Source: Dallia pectoralis (taxonomy: Eukaryota > Chordata > Actinopteri > Esociformes > Umbridae). Taken from it: DNA of 64,000 nucleotides. This document shows positions 1 to 13,888 of the stretch, one piece after another. The translations under genes were made by a program, and so were the position numbers. The stretch covers positions 11,507,326-11,571,325 of the forward strand of contig CM055758.1 of the NCBI GenBank assembly GCA_029465975.1, in the 5' to 3' direction. The number at the start of each line of letters is the position of its first letter. Within the stretch, counting starts at the first letter, position 1. The notes under the pieces are model-generated. The model saw only the letters and a program-made list of their open reading frames with translations, ran no database searches and was not told the DNA's origin.

Positions 1-2521
1 TCACAAGCGGTCCGTTTTAGAAAACCTTTGGACTCTTCACTTACATAAACCACAACCGGATTTAAAACTCTAATTCAGCCGACGATACCCAGCTTCACTC
101 ATGGAGACGGTCTTAAAACATTTCACAGAACAACACATCCTACTATGTGGCAGAGGTGTGCAGTGGCAGTGTAAACAAAAAACTGATTGTCATCTTTCCT
201 TTGTGAACAACGTTTCGACAACTGTTTTTCCTAGCAACTGTGGATTAACTGTAGTTGCTCGGTCATTAGAGTTGCTTTCTGGCATCTGTAATAGCTTTGT
301 GACAACATCAGATGTAAAAGGGGCTTTATAAAAAAACATGACTGTTTAGGGAATTTGTATTCAAAATGCTTTGCCCTTAACCTCATCTCCCAGCCCAGGT
401 GTATTCAGAATAGGACTGACCACAGAGTTCAACCGCGAGATACAGACTATTCTATTGGTTAAGTAATAAGACATCCAAGCACATACAACCAAAAAGCGGG
501 GGAAACCCCATTGAATTAACTCTGAAACATGCCCATACATTCTTTGTTTTAATGGGATAAAAACAGGTTGGTGGGTTAGTCAATCATTGGTCAATCATCA
601 TTGACAACAAGAGATTGAATAGCTTAGAAACAAGCACCAAGAGAACAAATTGCACATTACGAGCATAGAAAACCATAACACAAATAACTGTAGCCAATCT
701 AGTTGCCAAGAGCCGTCTGCATATTTACACTGAACTTTTTAATGGGCTTCTAAATCTTGTTGCCATCTGCCAAAAGGGTGACACCAGCGCCGGTGTCCAG
801 CGAGTGGGCCCTGATTCCGGCTGAATCACTTCTACCTCCGGTTGGACTTAGTTTGAAAAGATACCAAGCAGAAAGCAAGATAAATAAGCTGTGTGTTGTT
901 AAGCATTCTCCTGCCACCAAGGTGTACACTGCTAAATCAATACCTCTCATACACCCTACATGGCATGCCACTTAAACCCCCCCCAGACTAAGCCAAACGA
1001 CCAGGGGTAAACACAAAGACAGACCTGGACAATCCGGCGGTTGTGTTAATTTCAATCTAGCGTTTTTTTTACCCCTAAAAGGCCCCAAGAGAGGCATACA
1101 AACTTGGCAAAGATGAGTAAAGGAGAGGTTATGGAGAGAACGCCAGGGCTTCAGGCCAATCAGGGTAACAAATGGAGATCAAATAAAACCGGAGAAAAAA
1201 GTGGAACACGGCAGAAATAAAGGGCCGAGAAGAAAATAGAATGTTTTCTCTTCATTCAGGCCCGAGGGTTCCAATGGGATGCTTGATCCATCTATAGTCT
1301 GGAGCTTTAGCTAGACATTTATAGTTTTCATTGTAAAATGCCATATTAACTAGAAGCACGCCCCTGAAATTTAACTAACTCCACCCCTGCTGTATTTGGG
1401 GATTTCTTGACCCGAGAATTATAATTGCATGCTATGCCCACACCAGTGAGGAGGGTAAAGAAAAGGAGTTGTTGGGAGAGTGAGAACCAGTGATGCTGCA
1501 CACCCAAGAAATAATATTGGAGCCATGACAACAGCGGTAGAACAGGGCTCAGCATAACATTAAAAAGAGCTTTCCAGATTTTCAGTTTGTTTTAATGTGG
1601 ATTAATGGCATGAATTGTGTTTAGAAGTGAGACATCCTCTTAAATGCATGGTCGAGCTGCGCATTAACTTAATGTAAGCACCAACAAAACAGTGGGCAAC
1701 TGGTTTATATAGTCAAGCAGCAGCCGATACTTAACAGGATTAGAATTACTTATGGATAGAGTACGGAGTTCCAGGAAAACATATGTCAATCTCAGTTTAT
1801 TTTAAGTGATGTCATCAATGTACTGAAGTTAAATCCGCATGCTATAAGATACGTTTGACATTTTCCCATTTTTTTGTTTTAAGTAAACAGTACAGGTTAA
1901 ATTATTACATTGTGGAAACATTTAATGCATTTAAATTTGGTCCTTAATTGCAAGGGAAGTTCAACCAGATAAACATTGACCTTCATGACTTTGACATGTC
2001 ACCATTTTTTAACCTGTCAAGTTAATTTTATATATATAAATATATAAAATTCTGCACAATCCTGGAGGTAATGTTACAAAGGAGGAGCAGAATGACAAGG
2101 CTCTAACCTAGGCATAAGAAGGATTATAAATGGGGACTTTGTGTAGTGTACACTAGTGAGCTGCCCTAACCACTTGGATATCTTGACATCCCAAATGGGT
2201 CTAATAATTCTCTAGGAGACCATCGCACATTTTGAATCGTCCTACCTTTTCGAATAGACACTTCAAGTAATGGCAATTTGACTTATAAACAGACCAGTTT
2301 GGGAAGGAAAGCATTTAACGGGAGCGAAAGGTTTCTAAAACCTTTTTCTGGTTTCTAACGCCAAAATCAAGGGCCAACAATGGGCACAACAGACTGCAGT
2401 GAAACCAAAACAGTGTCATCAAAACACAATTAACAAAAAACATCAAAAGCAACTCCTGCTACCATTAAACCTAACATTTGTTTTAACCTAAATATTTTGT
2501 ATTGTGATTTCATCTGCTTAC
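1..2521 (-). other. atp2a2: intron 4 of atp2a2, no further exon seen
   Basis: Intronic sequence after exon 4 of the SERCA gene. I looked on the minus strand for the expected next exon (ERNAENAIEALK) and did not find it. The short ORFs here have no recognisable domain. A run of TA repeats occurs near 2030-2050. No RNA gene was recognised. Confidence 0.6.
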
Positions 2522-4827
2522 CTGCCAGACACCAACAATAGCATTGGCTATAAGAATCAGCAAAATGACAAAAGGCTCCACGAAGGCTGTGATGGTTTCT
2601 TCTCCCTCCTCGAACCATGCCAGAACCTGAATGGAACACACAGACAAACAAGTGACAATGATAAACTGCAAAAAAAAAACATTAAAAAGAAACATATTGA
2701 AGCATATTATGCACTACCACATCTAACAAGCACAAAGATGACTACTCTTTACCGGTATTGATTTCAAGTGTCAATTTCTAAGCCAATAAAAAGGGCTCCA
2801 GGCTGCCAGCAATGGTTGGATTTAGTTCAAATTGATGAAATGGTAACATGAAACACTCAAGTCTTGATAGGAAAATATATACATACACATTTGATTTTGC
2901 AGAAGCAGTAAAGGTGGGCAATTAGGCCCAATACGTTTTTGCAACATATTTCTCTATAGTTTCACTACTATAAGAATATTAAGACAGTCAATTCAAGGAG
3001 TTTAAGACTTCAAAATAGGTGTGCATCTTTCTGCATTGAAAGTGACAAGCATTTGCTGTCAGGCTTATATTCAAAAGTAACAGTAACGCACCAAACACAT
3101 GTTGTTTTCATAAATACGCCTGTTTAATTTGTTCTACTACCCAACAGCAATTAGTTTCCTTTTACCTGGTATATGTATGACTCATGTCATTTTCAGCAAT
3201 GGTCTAAAGAGCCATTAACTGCTGTTCACCGAAATACTTTTCATTAACTTCTTGCAGACTTTGAAAGAACCATTTGTGGTTTTGTCTACCATTACAATCT
3301 CTTCTCAAATTGAAAATAGTTTTACCCTAAAAGCCTACTGAGTCAGTCTGTTTTGAAATATATACACATCACAAAATATATATCGGGATAGCTCATGACC
3401 CAAAAAATTATTATTGTTGCAAAATGTCGGCCAAAGTAAACTCAAATAAGTGCTGTAGGCACTTTCACTTGGGTGAAAACAAATGATGGCCTGGTGCCAC
3501 CAACACAGGAAGTTAGTTACAGCAACTATACTAGCTAACATTTGTTAACCAAGACAATGGACATGTTCCATTAGCCTCCATTATGGACAATGATTGTTGC
3601 AATTCATGAAGACATCCACAGAATGGCTCAGAAAATGCACTACTGGATTCATGTCCCCACCCAGTAAGAAGTACAGCATATTAAAATACCGAAAGGAAAA
3701 AATTCTGGATAGTTTGACAGTTCAATTAAACCCACTTGGAAATCTACAGTGCACTGGTTTTGCATTAACCAAAATGTTTTATTGTTAGAGCAATTCGGAG
3801 CCCAACTAAAAAAAGAAGAAGATTTTGAGCGTTACTAGGTTGTATACCATTTGTGCTTCTACAATACATCAACTAAATGGTAACTAAATGGTGAATCTAC
3901 TAGCTCTCACCAGTATCTGTCACCACTGGGTGGCTGCTTGTAACATAACACACAAGCAATGTTATTGTACATATATCAACTGCTTCAACTGACAGATAGT
4001 ACAACTTCATTAACAAAGACAGCACAATTAGATGTTGATTTAGCCAATAACATCAGAATATTTTTTTCAGGCAATCTAATATTTTTTTCAGGCCAGAAAA
4101 TAATTGATGGAAAATGCTAATTAGGGGGCCGGTGTAAACACCCATTTCATACTTACAAATGATATGCAGGCAGCCAGAAGAAGAATCCTGACAAGAAGAT
4201 CTTCGAACTGTTCAACCACCAGTTCCCATAAAGATTTTCCTAAGAGAACAACAACATTTGATTGCAAAAGGTTGCGTGACTTTATATTAACACTAACCCA
4301 TGCATAAACAGATGTGCTCACCCTCCTCAGCAGGCAATTCTGCAGTTCATCCAACGGACACCACCGTAAGGAGAAAATACACAGAGCATTAATGTTTACA
4401 GAAAATGTTTAAAACAACAATATACGACATTTAACTAGAATAAATAAGATGCATAACTACTAAACATACTATTATAGAATAGGGGCCGGACATTAAAAAA
4501 CAAGTACAGAACTGTTTGCTTTAGTTTACAGAAATGAGATTAAAACATGCCAATTGATGACGTCATCGGCATTTTTTCAACCATGCCGGTTGCTGGTGAA
4601 TGCTAGCAGCCCTAGCCTGTGTGTTAGCGATGATTCAGCTAGCGAACAGGCCGTGCAGCGTTTGGCCAGGCAAACCAAATCACATTTCACAAAACAAGTT
4701 ACGTACCGTTAGGTCCCCACTTTTCTCGCTGCCTCTTCACCTGGTCTAAACTTAGACCCGTGCTTTCGTTCACGTTGAACTGGGTGTACACTTCCTCCAC
4801 GGTCTTTGTGTGACCGTTCTCCACCAT
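2522..4827 (-). CDS. atp2a2: SERCA2 calcium ATPase, 5' four coding exons (partial gene)
   Basis: N-terminal part of a sarco/endoplasmic reticulum Ca2+-ATPase, which pumps cytosolic calcium into the ER lumen. Coding exons read on the minus strand: 4827-4707 (starts MVENGHTKTVEEVY, ends at KWGPN), 4339-4322 (18-bp microexon encoding LPAEE), 4239-4157 (GKSLWELVVEQFEDLLVRI, then the start of M1) and 2626-2522 (VLAWFEEGEETITAF, then M2, ending VGVWQ). Every junction has GT donors and AG acceptors and the phases join exactly. The ATG at 4827 lies in a good context (cacc-ATG-G). The opening VNESTGLSLDQVK and KWGPN resemble vertebrate SERCA2 more than SERCA1 or SERCA3, which is my basis for atp2a2. 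The next exon (ERNAEN...) is not found in the first 2.5 kb, so positions 1-2521 are intron and the other roughly 900 residues lie outside the window. Confidence 0.88.
2627..4156 (-). other. atp2a2: intron 3 of atp2a2
   Basis: AT-rich intron between the exons encoding membrane segments M1 and M2. Donor gtaagt is at 4156-4151 and the acceptor cag is at 2629-2627. A duplicated 'aatatttttttcaggc' stretch occurs near 4060-4093. No coding or structural RNA signal is evident. Confidence 0.6.
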
Positions 4828-7800
4828 GGTGAGGCACGAAGTAGCCGACTAGATAACGCTTCAGTACTACTATTAGCTTAGACTAAACGCAGAACACCCA
4901 AATTACTGTTTAGTTATTTTCTACCAATTTACGCGACCAGACGATGCCGGAAGATATATTGTGGTCAATTTGTAAAGACGAATGCCGTTGACTGAAAGCC
5001 GTTGCTAATGTTAGCCCTCACCAGTTCTAGTTGGAAAAGCGATGCATTCCCCAGTCAAACTAAAAACTGACAGTCCAGGAGAACAGTAAAATGCAGAAAA
5101 TTCAGACCAATATTAAAACATTCATTTTTGCTGAAGCAATAACATCAATAACGAATCAGTTATCGCGTTTCAATAGTGCCAGTAGAAATCCGCTGTCTAC
5201 TCGTTGTGTGTGAAGCGGTGGTTTCAACACACTCACCATCAGTACCCAATCGCGTTTGTTCGTCGCACGCTCTGATGGCTGGGCTCTGTGTCCGCATGTG
5301 GAATGCGCTTATTGGCTGGAGAGACTCCGGAAATCCCGTTTTTTCCCGATCTTTCTATGGGTTTCTCTGGTTACTCTGGTAACGCCTATATCAATATCAA
5401 TGGCGGATCTCACCTAGTGACCGGTTTTAAGGCATGTCATTCTTTCACCCATTGCACATGTACTTCTATACAGGTTACTTTGCAATGGCTGCTGTGACAT
5501 TATTGAATGAATAACACAAAATAATGCCAGCAATGTCTTACATATTTATTGGGACATCATTTTTATATACTAATTTACCAATAGGATAGCTCGGTGAGCT
5601 GTAATTGCAAATAACCTAGTTAGGACAAGGAAGACTTTTATAGTAATTTGCTGTTCCTAAATTGAAGTTAGGACAGCAGTCCCTGCCTATTGTCAGAAAA
5701 TGCCTGAACCCCTGGCCTTTCAAGCCATATTGATGAAATTAACTGTTTCTATGAAAGGGCAATCAACTAATTTCACATCTACTGAAATGGACTGAGGCAC
5801 AGACTTTGAGCCACTTTGGCCAGACTTTGAGCCTCCGGTGAGTCAAACGGATTATGTGACTTCTATAGACAATCAGTTTCATCACCGCTCCTTCAGGTTT
5901 TGTTATAGCAAATGGTGTAAATACTTATGCAATACAAAAAATCTGTTTCATATTTGTTGTCTTTGTTGTCCCAATGATTAGCTAATCATGCCACAAATAA
6001 CACTACAATGGAACAAGAAAATCAATGTTTGCGTACTTGTTTCATCAATCAACAATAGAAACATTCACAATATGTATTTCGAGACATATTGCAGAATGTT
6101 TAAAATATTGTTTTCAATACTAAATACATTTTTATATAGTTTGATATTTTGATTTGTTATTGAGATGGTTTATCCAATAAATGTGTTTTGTTTTCCAGGT
6201 AATCATCCTTATCCCAGCACACATTCTGAATAAAGGTTCTGGTTGATTAACTAAACCTATACTTAGGCTTGTTTCCAATATGAATTACACATCACTTTTC
6301 ATGCCTGCAGAAGGTGACTTGCCGATTTAATCTGGCCAGTACTTAGACAATTGTGATAAAGATTAGACTAGGCCCTTAAATATGAAACTAATGATAGCAC
6401 GACACTAGCAGTAACACTTGTTACAGTTTTTAGACTTGGTAAGATTGCCTCCTTATGAAGGTTTGCAAAATTGCTGACCATCAAGGTAAATATGTAAGAA
6501 AAGCATGAGCTTCTAATCCGAAATTTGTTTAATTCACAAATTTTAAATGAAAACATTAATAGATTTTGATTTAGCTTGAATCTGCAATTTCCAATCCATT
6601 TTAGTGCACTGTTGCACATACTTCTTTACTAATCTAGTGAGCATGGTCCGGATTAATTTAGATGATGAAGATTAAATCTAGGTCACCCAATTAACCATTA
6701 GACTATCTATTGCCATATAAGCATTTATTACCAATGTGCTAGGCAGCTAAATGTAGCATTGGGAGGATTTTGCATGGTCCGGTTGACTCACATTTCATGA
6801 TTCCAATTTTAATGTATTTTTTTGCAGGGGAATTTTATTGTATGTAAAAACAGTTATTCTGCTTGTTAGTCTTGGATCAGGCATATCCTGTGCTCCATGA
6901 AGTCATGTGTGTAAATAATGTTTGTGTTTATAAAATCACCTTTAAGAAACATGCAGTGATATGATGGACCATGGTCCTGGGTTTTCAGTTGTACCAGGGG
7001 GTGGATGCTAGTAGGATATGTGTATGTTGCAGCTGGTGTCTTGTCTGCTAATCCCAAATACATGCAATGATGAAAGGAGTTACTTAAGTTCATTATGAGA
7101 TAACTCTTTTAAAAAATAAACAACATTTTCTTCCTTGTCAATTAACATGTAGGAGGGCTGACATGGTCTAGCAATGTTGTTATCAGAAATATCTGCACTT
7201 ACAACCCTTTTTAAATTTGAAGTCGATGTGTGATGAACATTAATATGATGTATGTGTCTGACTGACAGATGGAGTGAAATTCAGGATAAACAGTGGCTCC
7301 CAAACGTTGTTGAGAAACACACACACAGGCACGCTGACAGTTGCAGATGTAACATCAGGAAAATAGAGTGTAATGTTGAATATCTAAAAATTGAAACAAA
7401 GAACAATGACCACGACAAACCTCCTTGTTTCAGTTGGTCATAAAGGGACTGTGAGTGCTTATAGTCAGCTTCTTTTCCCATAGTGAGTCTATGTTTAGTA
7501 ACAGCCTTTGGGCAGGGTGCCATTTTGTCACCTTATAAGGTTCTGTGAAAAAGTAGGAGAATGTAGCTTGTTAGGGAAGATTGTCTCTTGATTAATGATG
7601 GTTTTGCTGATTGATGTGTCATTCAAGGGCTAGAGTTGAAAATAGAATACCACCAGTATTTCGTTTGAAGAATGAATTTGGGGAAACAATAAAAACACTT
7701 ATTAATATACTTTTATGACAGGATTTACTTTAGAAAGTATGTCTGTTAACAAATTGTGTTTGTGTCTTGTAAGATACGTGCAAAGCTGTGAGAAGTTTAC

Positions 7801-8376
7801 CTACAAACATTTTTACTTACATAACTATTTTAACTGTGATTTCATTTGACTGTGGAAAGAAATTTAGTGATGCTATGCATATTTCAGAGAAGTTGAATTG
7901 CCCTTTTCATTGAGAATATATCTATGATCATCTCCTGCACTCTAGTGGACACACTCTTCTACAAGCTTGCATTACTCTCGGCCCTAGCCCCAGCTAATGC
8001 GTGGGCAATCTCCACGTCTTATCGGTGCAGCCATCCAATGTGCCCAACTGTAAACTTTATCTCCCTTTATCTGCTTTGCAAAACTAGTTCAAGGTTGAGT
8101 ACTATCTAAGCAGTAGGTATCCACTGATGCAATGTCTCTAGTGTCGGATAATGTCTCTAGTGTCGGATAGTGAAGGGCGAGGCTTCTGTTGTGGGGTGTG
8201 TGTTCACTAGGGGTTTAGCGGCATCTTAGGTGCTGTTCAAAGCCTTAACTGGTGGGTATTTGTGCTGTGGTGAGCTGGGGATCGCCTCACAGGATTGGGA
8301 GTTTCTATTCTTTTTAAATGTCACAGCTCCCAGCTTAGTGCAAAGTGTCATATTGTCTGGGGCAGGAGTGAATGAA
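4828..8376. other. intergenic region upstream of atp2a2
   Basis: It holds the atp2a2 5' flank (about 4828-5100), then mostly AT-rich sequence. CCAAT-type motifs (attggct) lie near 5310. At about 5915-5960 the phrase 'taaatacttatgcaat' matches the end consensus of fish Tc1-like elements and is probably a relic. A 19-bp tandem duplication (atgtctctagtgtcggata) is at about 8131-8170. I found no ORF with a recognisable domain and call no gene. Confidence 0.5.
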
Positions 8377-8575
8377 TACAGTGAAGGAAGAAAGTATTTG
8401 ATCCCCTGCTGATTTTGTGCATTTGCCAACTGACAAAGACATAATCAGTCTATAATTTTATTGGTAGGTTTATTTGACATTGAGAGACAGTATAACAACA
8501 ACAAAACATCCAGAATAACATATTTCAAAAAGGTTATACATTTATTTGCTTTTACAAACACAAACCCAGCATAAA
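8377..8575 (+). mobile_element. Tc1/mariner-like transposon, truncated 5' end
   Basis: The stretch beginning 'cagtgaaggaagaaagtat' and continuing through 'gatcagtctataatttt'-like words closely follows the left end of the Tc1 family common in salmonid and other teleost genomes. The transposase reading frame is absent and similarity is lost after about 200 bp, so this is a short relic. The assignment rests on remembered consensus, not an alignment. Confidence 0.55.
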
Positions 8576-8989
8576 ATCAGAGGGCACACATCAACAAGTT
8601 CATAGATAGCAGCTAGTTATTGAATGTAGGAAGAAACCTAGAGAGGAACCAGGCTCTTCTGGCTGTGCTAGGTGAACCTATCATAGTTTTATCAATTATT
8701 AAATGCATTTTTGAATGCGGATAGTATTATAAAATAGTCTAGGTCAAATGTCACAGTTTAAGTGGAAACTGATTATTTTATAAGTAGCTCAAAAACCCTT
8801 CTGCTCTCTGTCCTCTGCACGGCTCGTTTATAACAATTTCTATACTTTTTTAAACCATTTGCGGTTATATAAAAATAATTTTACCTAACAGTAACCCTTT
8901 CCTATCCCTAACGTCAAGAATCTAACATTTATGCCAAACGTTAAGTTCTTTAACTAGCTAGATTCCATCGTGGATTTGGCTCAACTCCC

Positions 8990-9236
8990 AAATTATGGGA
9001 TAAGATTTGGGTCAATAAAAATGAATGAAACTTATGCGAAAACGAATAAAAAAAATGCATAAACAGCAAACATTTTTACATTGTCTTCAAATAAAATGCA
9101 TTCTTTGATTGAAAATGTCAGTTTCGCTTTCGCCAAACGTGCTTTTGAATGCGCTGCCAGATTTTTCGTTTTCGAAATCTTTTTTTTCGTTTTCGCTTCT
9201 CAAATTTACGTTCGCCCTTCTGGCACAAACCTATCG
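8990..9236 (+). repeat. left arm of a ~240-bp inverted repeat pair
   Basis: The segment from 'gggataagatttgggtcaat' near 8996 to 'ggcacaaacctat' near 9232 is the reverse complement, with substitutions and small indels, of 13889-14120. Shared blocks include 'cgaacgtaaatttgagaagc' and 'tttcaatcaaaga' read on the opposite strand. The arms are about 4.65 kb apart and enclose a broken hAT transposase. Long arms like these suggest a foldback element or long-TIR DNA transposon, or two opposed insertions of one repeat. Confidence 0.7.
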
Positions 9237-10367
9237 TGTGGGCGGGCTTAACACAAGTCTGCTCTCATTGGCTAGTGAGATTTTGATTGACAGCTCCGTG
9301 AACCGGAAATAGAGACTTCAGTGTCCCGAATTTTTGAATCTGTAAAACACTGACATTTCCTCCAAGATGAGTGATCAGAAGCGTCATTAACATCCTCAAC
9401 GTCAGGGCAGCCTGAGGTAAGTTTAATATAATACCAATAGACATCTAGATACTAGTTTTTTTCGTTGTTTAGATCGGTCGTTATGTGTTATTCAGGGCTC
9501 GACTTTTTGACGGACTTGTCCTATGCTGCTAGGTAGCCTACACAGCTACCTACGCTAGCTAACGTCACAACATGTATTCGTTAGGGCTAGGCTTAATGAG
9601 TAGCAAATAACGTAAAACGTATGAGATGGTTTTTTTTTGGTTTAAACTTATCCAATGGTGCAAGTGCATTTTGCCTGCAAAATTGTCCCGGACAAGTGGA
9701 CAAGCCTTTATGTCGAGCCCTGTTATGTCATGTTTGGTTTTATTATTCACATGTCTGCGATGCACTTTCTATTTTGAGTACTTATATTTCTGTTTTTCAT
9801 TTAGCCTTTACCCCCAAAGTTGTTTTGTTATACTCCAACATATTAATTCAAGGATGTTACATGTGATTTATGCAAAGCTCAGACTGAACTTTATTCTGCA
9901 GCAAGGCCCAGGTGTTGGTGTAGCAGATGCTGCATCAGCAATACATATTATGATGGAGAAGTGACGTGCGGTGAAGTCATTGGCCGGGGAGGCACTGGCT
10001 AGTATGAGAGCCAGATTTACTCAGATATAAACCGCTACTATAGTACATGACAGGCAGGCCGCCAGCCCAATAAAGCAATACAACAACATATTGTTAGGCA
10101 ATTAGCACTGAAGCCTGCACCCTGAAACAACAGCGCCGTAAATAGAAATCCTCGTTGACTATCAAGACGCTTAAACATACCTCATCTTAATTTCACTTTT
10201 TCATTGGCAGGTTGCAGATTTATAGGTTAGACAAGGGTTTGTTTTATATTTTAAATAAGCAGCATTCTTTAAAACAGACATATTCGATCAAAGCTTACAG
10301 GCGAATGCATTTTCACTATTTATTCGAATTTAACACAAATACAAATACTTGTAGCTTGGTCTTACCT
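9237..10367. other. non-coding interior of the foldback, left part
   Basis: Holds a CCAAT-like motif (attggct) near 9267 and a possible plus-strand splice donor (gag|gtaagt) near 9417. A promoter or first exon of the enclosing element is possible. The ORF at 9626-9964 has no recognisable domain. No gene is called. Confidence 0.3.
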
Positions 10368-12216
10368 TTACTTGAAAATGAAGTCCATTCGCCTATCCTT
10401 CTGAACAAATATATCGGTCACTCTGTTATAGAAGTCTTCTTTATTTTCTTTCAGTTTTATAAGTCTCTCGGTCTCAATAGAGATGATTGCCAGGGAGGAA
10501 AGTCGGGCTTGATCAGTCCGATTCCGACTGTAGGTTTTGAGTCGTTTCAACGCAGAAAACGACCTTTCAACGGACGAGGTAGTAGCTGTTATGGTGAGCA
10601 CCAGCTGGAGTAACTTTATAGCCTCAGGTACAGTTTGCATCAAATCATGCTTGACCAATAAGTTGAGGAGCTGTCCGGGTGATTTGCATTCGTTTCTCAC
10701 CAGATGCGAACTATATAGTCCGATAAGATCAGACTTTAGCCTAACGAAGTCGAAGTATTTTGCATATTTTGACAGGCTCTGCATTTTGGTATCTTCAAAG
10801 CTCTGTGACATTTCATAAAATTTTGTACAATCGACCAAACCCAAGAAATTTAGTTCAGCGAAATTATCAAACCTAGCTTTCATTTGAACACTGACATTTT
10901 CTAGAATGTTACTGAACATTCTTTTTCTCTCATCTCTGATCAGGTGTTTGCTTCTGGCATTTTCTGTTAGGCCAAGTGTAACGCATTTCTGCTCTAATCT
11001 GTCATGGAAACTGTCAAAGCCTTGTCTCAGACGTTCCACAACTTCCATTGCGTCTCGGATTCGCTGACAGCAGAATCCAATGTTCATTACTTTATTCTGT
11101 AGCACATGAAACAGGGCGTCGGTTTCGTAAAAGATTGACTCATATGTCATTATGAAGAAGCAGGTTGAATTTTCGCTCATAATTCTGAACACAGCACGCA
11201 GATCTGATTGGTACATGCTGATCGTCTGCACTAGCCTAGAATTCGAACTCCATCTCGTTGACGCTGCTCAAGGTAAACGTCACTTCACAACTTCGTCAAG
11301 TAGGTGGGTACGCTTGGTCGACTTGTTGAAAAATGAAGCAAGTCCCTCAACTGTTTTAAAAAAACGTTTTACACTCGGGCATACATTTTGCTGAATGAGA
11401 GAGCACCAGGTTCAATTTGTGCGCATAGGTAAAGGTGGCTTCGGGTACCTTTTCTTTAATTTTGGCCTGCACCCCATTCAGTTGTGATGCCATTACAGAA
11501 GCCCCTTCGTAAGTCTGAGCTACCAGTTTTTCAACACAATTGTATTTCCCCAACACTTCCAAAACATAAGCAGCAATAGCTGGTGCTTGTCTGTCATCAC
11601 TCACATCATCAAAACCTAGAACGCCTCCCGCACCTCGCTTTTAGCCACATAACGCAATATTACAGAGATCTGGGCTTTGTTAGTTATATCCCTTGTCTCG
11701 TCTACTTCAACTGCAACAAATGTGGTTGCATGTATCTCCTCTTTTATATCATTTCCAATTACATCACCTGTTGCGTCGATTAGATCATTCTGTATTCTGT
11801 TAGATAAGCCAGAAAATACGGTAGATGTCTCCAAATGTCTGCGTAATTTCTCATCTTTCTCAGCAAACGCATGTAATAGCTCCACATAATTGCCACGATT
11901 ATTAGAGCTAGCACTTTCGTCGTTACCGCGGAATGCTAATTCCTGTTTAGCAAGAAAGCAAGTAGCATTAATGAGATCTTTTAAAATCTCTACCGTATTT
12001 TTTTTACCGTATTTTCTGAATGCTAATATTTAATCTTCTCTGTTCATTCAAGGCCAGATCGATTCGTACATTTCCAAAGGTTTTTAAAGAAATTTGGCTT
12101 TGAATGTGAGTGGTCGAATTTTCATGTTTGTTCAGGCTCCTGGGTAGGTTTTTCAAATCACAAAATCCTGCGTTAGTCCAAACGTTGCCATTTTGCTGCC
12201 ACTGTCTGGGATCAAG
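10368..12216 (-). pseudogene. hAT-superfamily transposase (ZMYM1/TTF-type), broken
   Basis: Remnant of a hAT transposase read on the minus strand. From the N-terminus: a TTF-type zinc-finger region at about 12216-12010 (WQQNGNVWT...GFCDLKNL...NKHENSTTHI, then VRIDLALNEQRRLNIS), then KEEIHATTFVAVEVDETRD at 11885-11616 containing the first catalytic-type Asp, a central block at 11604-11356 (TYEGASVMASQLNGVQ), and the C-terminal dimerisation domain at 10620-10368 (TTSSVERSFSALKRLKT). Breaks are visible: a frameshift between 11616 and 11604, a frame change near 11360, two in-frame TGA codons near 11265-11280, and a disrupted stretch near 12000 with a duplicated aatacggta. It cannot encode an active enzyme. 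The C-terminal 287 codons remain open. Confidence 0.85.
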
Positions 12217-13888
12217 CTAGCTGAGAGAGCTCGAGCGTTAAAGGCGTGGTTTCAAGACGCGCGGCCCTGCAGTGAGGCAGACCCATAAACTGCCTCTCCT
12301 GCTTACATTTCATCGGGATTAAAAAAATCTAAGACAGCAAGCACACATTGCCAACCACTAATTTGTACGTATATGCCTACATTTAATAAGTTACTTAGAT
12401 AATATAAGTCGTTGATATGCAACTAAGGCCTCACCTCTCTTTCCCTGTGCTTTTTGCAGCCGAGCACCGCAGATTTCAATAATTTTTGTGAATTGTCTTT
12501 ATAAAAACGATTGGAATTATACAGTAATTGAATTTCTAATAATTATTATTATATTCGTTTAGTTTCTTTCAGGTAAAACCAGCACGAGGCAGTCAGGGGC
12601 AGCGCTCAGGACAGTGCCAAACCAAGAGATGGCCAGGTTTCAGTTTGCAGTCCTAACTAAAAACAATGACACTTACTGTTTACAATGCAATATCTTCACA
12701 TGTAGCCATGTATGCATTTATCAGATGTTTTTATCCAAGCAGCATAAGGCCACAGAGTAGCATAAGCTATCTGTCATATAATTATATATAGTAATCAGAG
12801 AAAATGATGAGGTCAACTGAGTTCCAGATAGGCACGGAGTATAGTTTTTTATTTATATTTCTTTATGTTTGATAACCTTTGATTTTATTCTCTTGTAGGT
12901 CTTACCCATTTTTTAAGAGGGGGTCCAAAAGGCGTTTACCTAGCAGTATAGTAAACCAGCCAAGTTCAACAAAGCTTGGAGACCATTTGTGTTTTCAGTG
13001 TTCCCTGTAAATAAATGTAAATGTAGAAATTACCTCTATCAGCTGAGGAGCTGCAAAGAATGTAGGCTGGATTGGGGAAATGAAATGTGTCTATGAATGA
13101 TGACTTGAGTCATGCAGAAGTGAAGCATAGCGAAGTTTCTTGAGCATCCTATTAGAATGATTTCTGAAGGATTATGTGACACTGAAGAATGGAGTAGGCC
13201 TAATAATTCTGAAAATTCAGCTTTGATTATAGGAATAAATCACAAATGGTTTATGTATTGTAATATGAGCATATGAAGTGATTCTATAAATGCTGTTAAA
13301 AACATACTGTTTATTTTACTGTCCTAGATGGAGATGCTCAGGATGAGGCGGACCTCTGTCCCACAGGTGATGCAGTGGCTGTCTGGTCAAGCACATAGGC
13401 ACCTGCTTCTGTCAGACAGAGAGGCCTTTAAAATTACAGTCCAAGCCACACACTTTGCTATTGTCAGTGCATGCTATAGAGCTCCCTGTCATCCAATGGT
13501 GAAGTCAAGGGATTAATCAATCAATGCAGAACTGCAAGTTTCTGGTTGGAAAAGGGGCAATGGGTCTCTGGAACCACCACACTGTCCTCTGGGTCACCAT
13601 CTGAAAGAAAAATCATTTATTTTACAATGTTTACTTCTATCTATAAGAACTTGAGGCTTACTGAAATTTAATTTGATAAATTGGCAGTCTGATGAAGGTA
13701 GCTTCTTTGGGATGATAAAACAGTTAATCACCTGTTTTTAGCAAGTAGCTCACGAGTAGTAGGACACATACGTTATCTGATAATCTATTTAGCGTGCATA
13801 GGTACTGTAGTTTGCGGTAGTGAACACGTACTTTATCGCACTAAGACAACACACATTCATCCAGTTAGTACCGGGTCTTGTGACAACA
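12217..13888. other. non-coding interior of the foldback, right part
   Basis: AT-rich sequence with no recognised gene. Plus-strand splice-acceptor-like sites occur at about 12574 (tctttcag) and 13327 (tcctag). The 62-codon ORF after the second has no domain I recognise. The stretch may be a transcribed non-coding part of the foldback element. Confidence 0.3.

Noticed and set aside
750..975. Overlapping ORFs on both strands near 0.75-0.97 kb as a missing atp2a2 exon
   Set aside because: Translation does not match the expected ERNAEN block or any other SERCA segment.
10212..10613. 133-codon plus-strand ORF
   Set aside because: Antisense shadow of the hAT transposase C-terminal domain.
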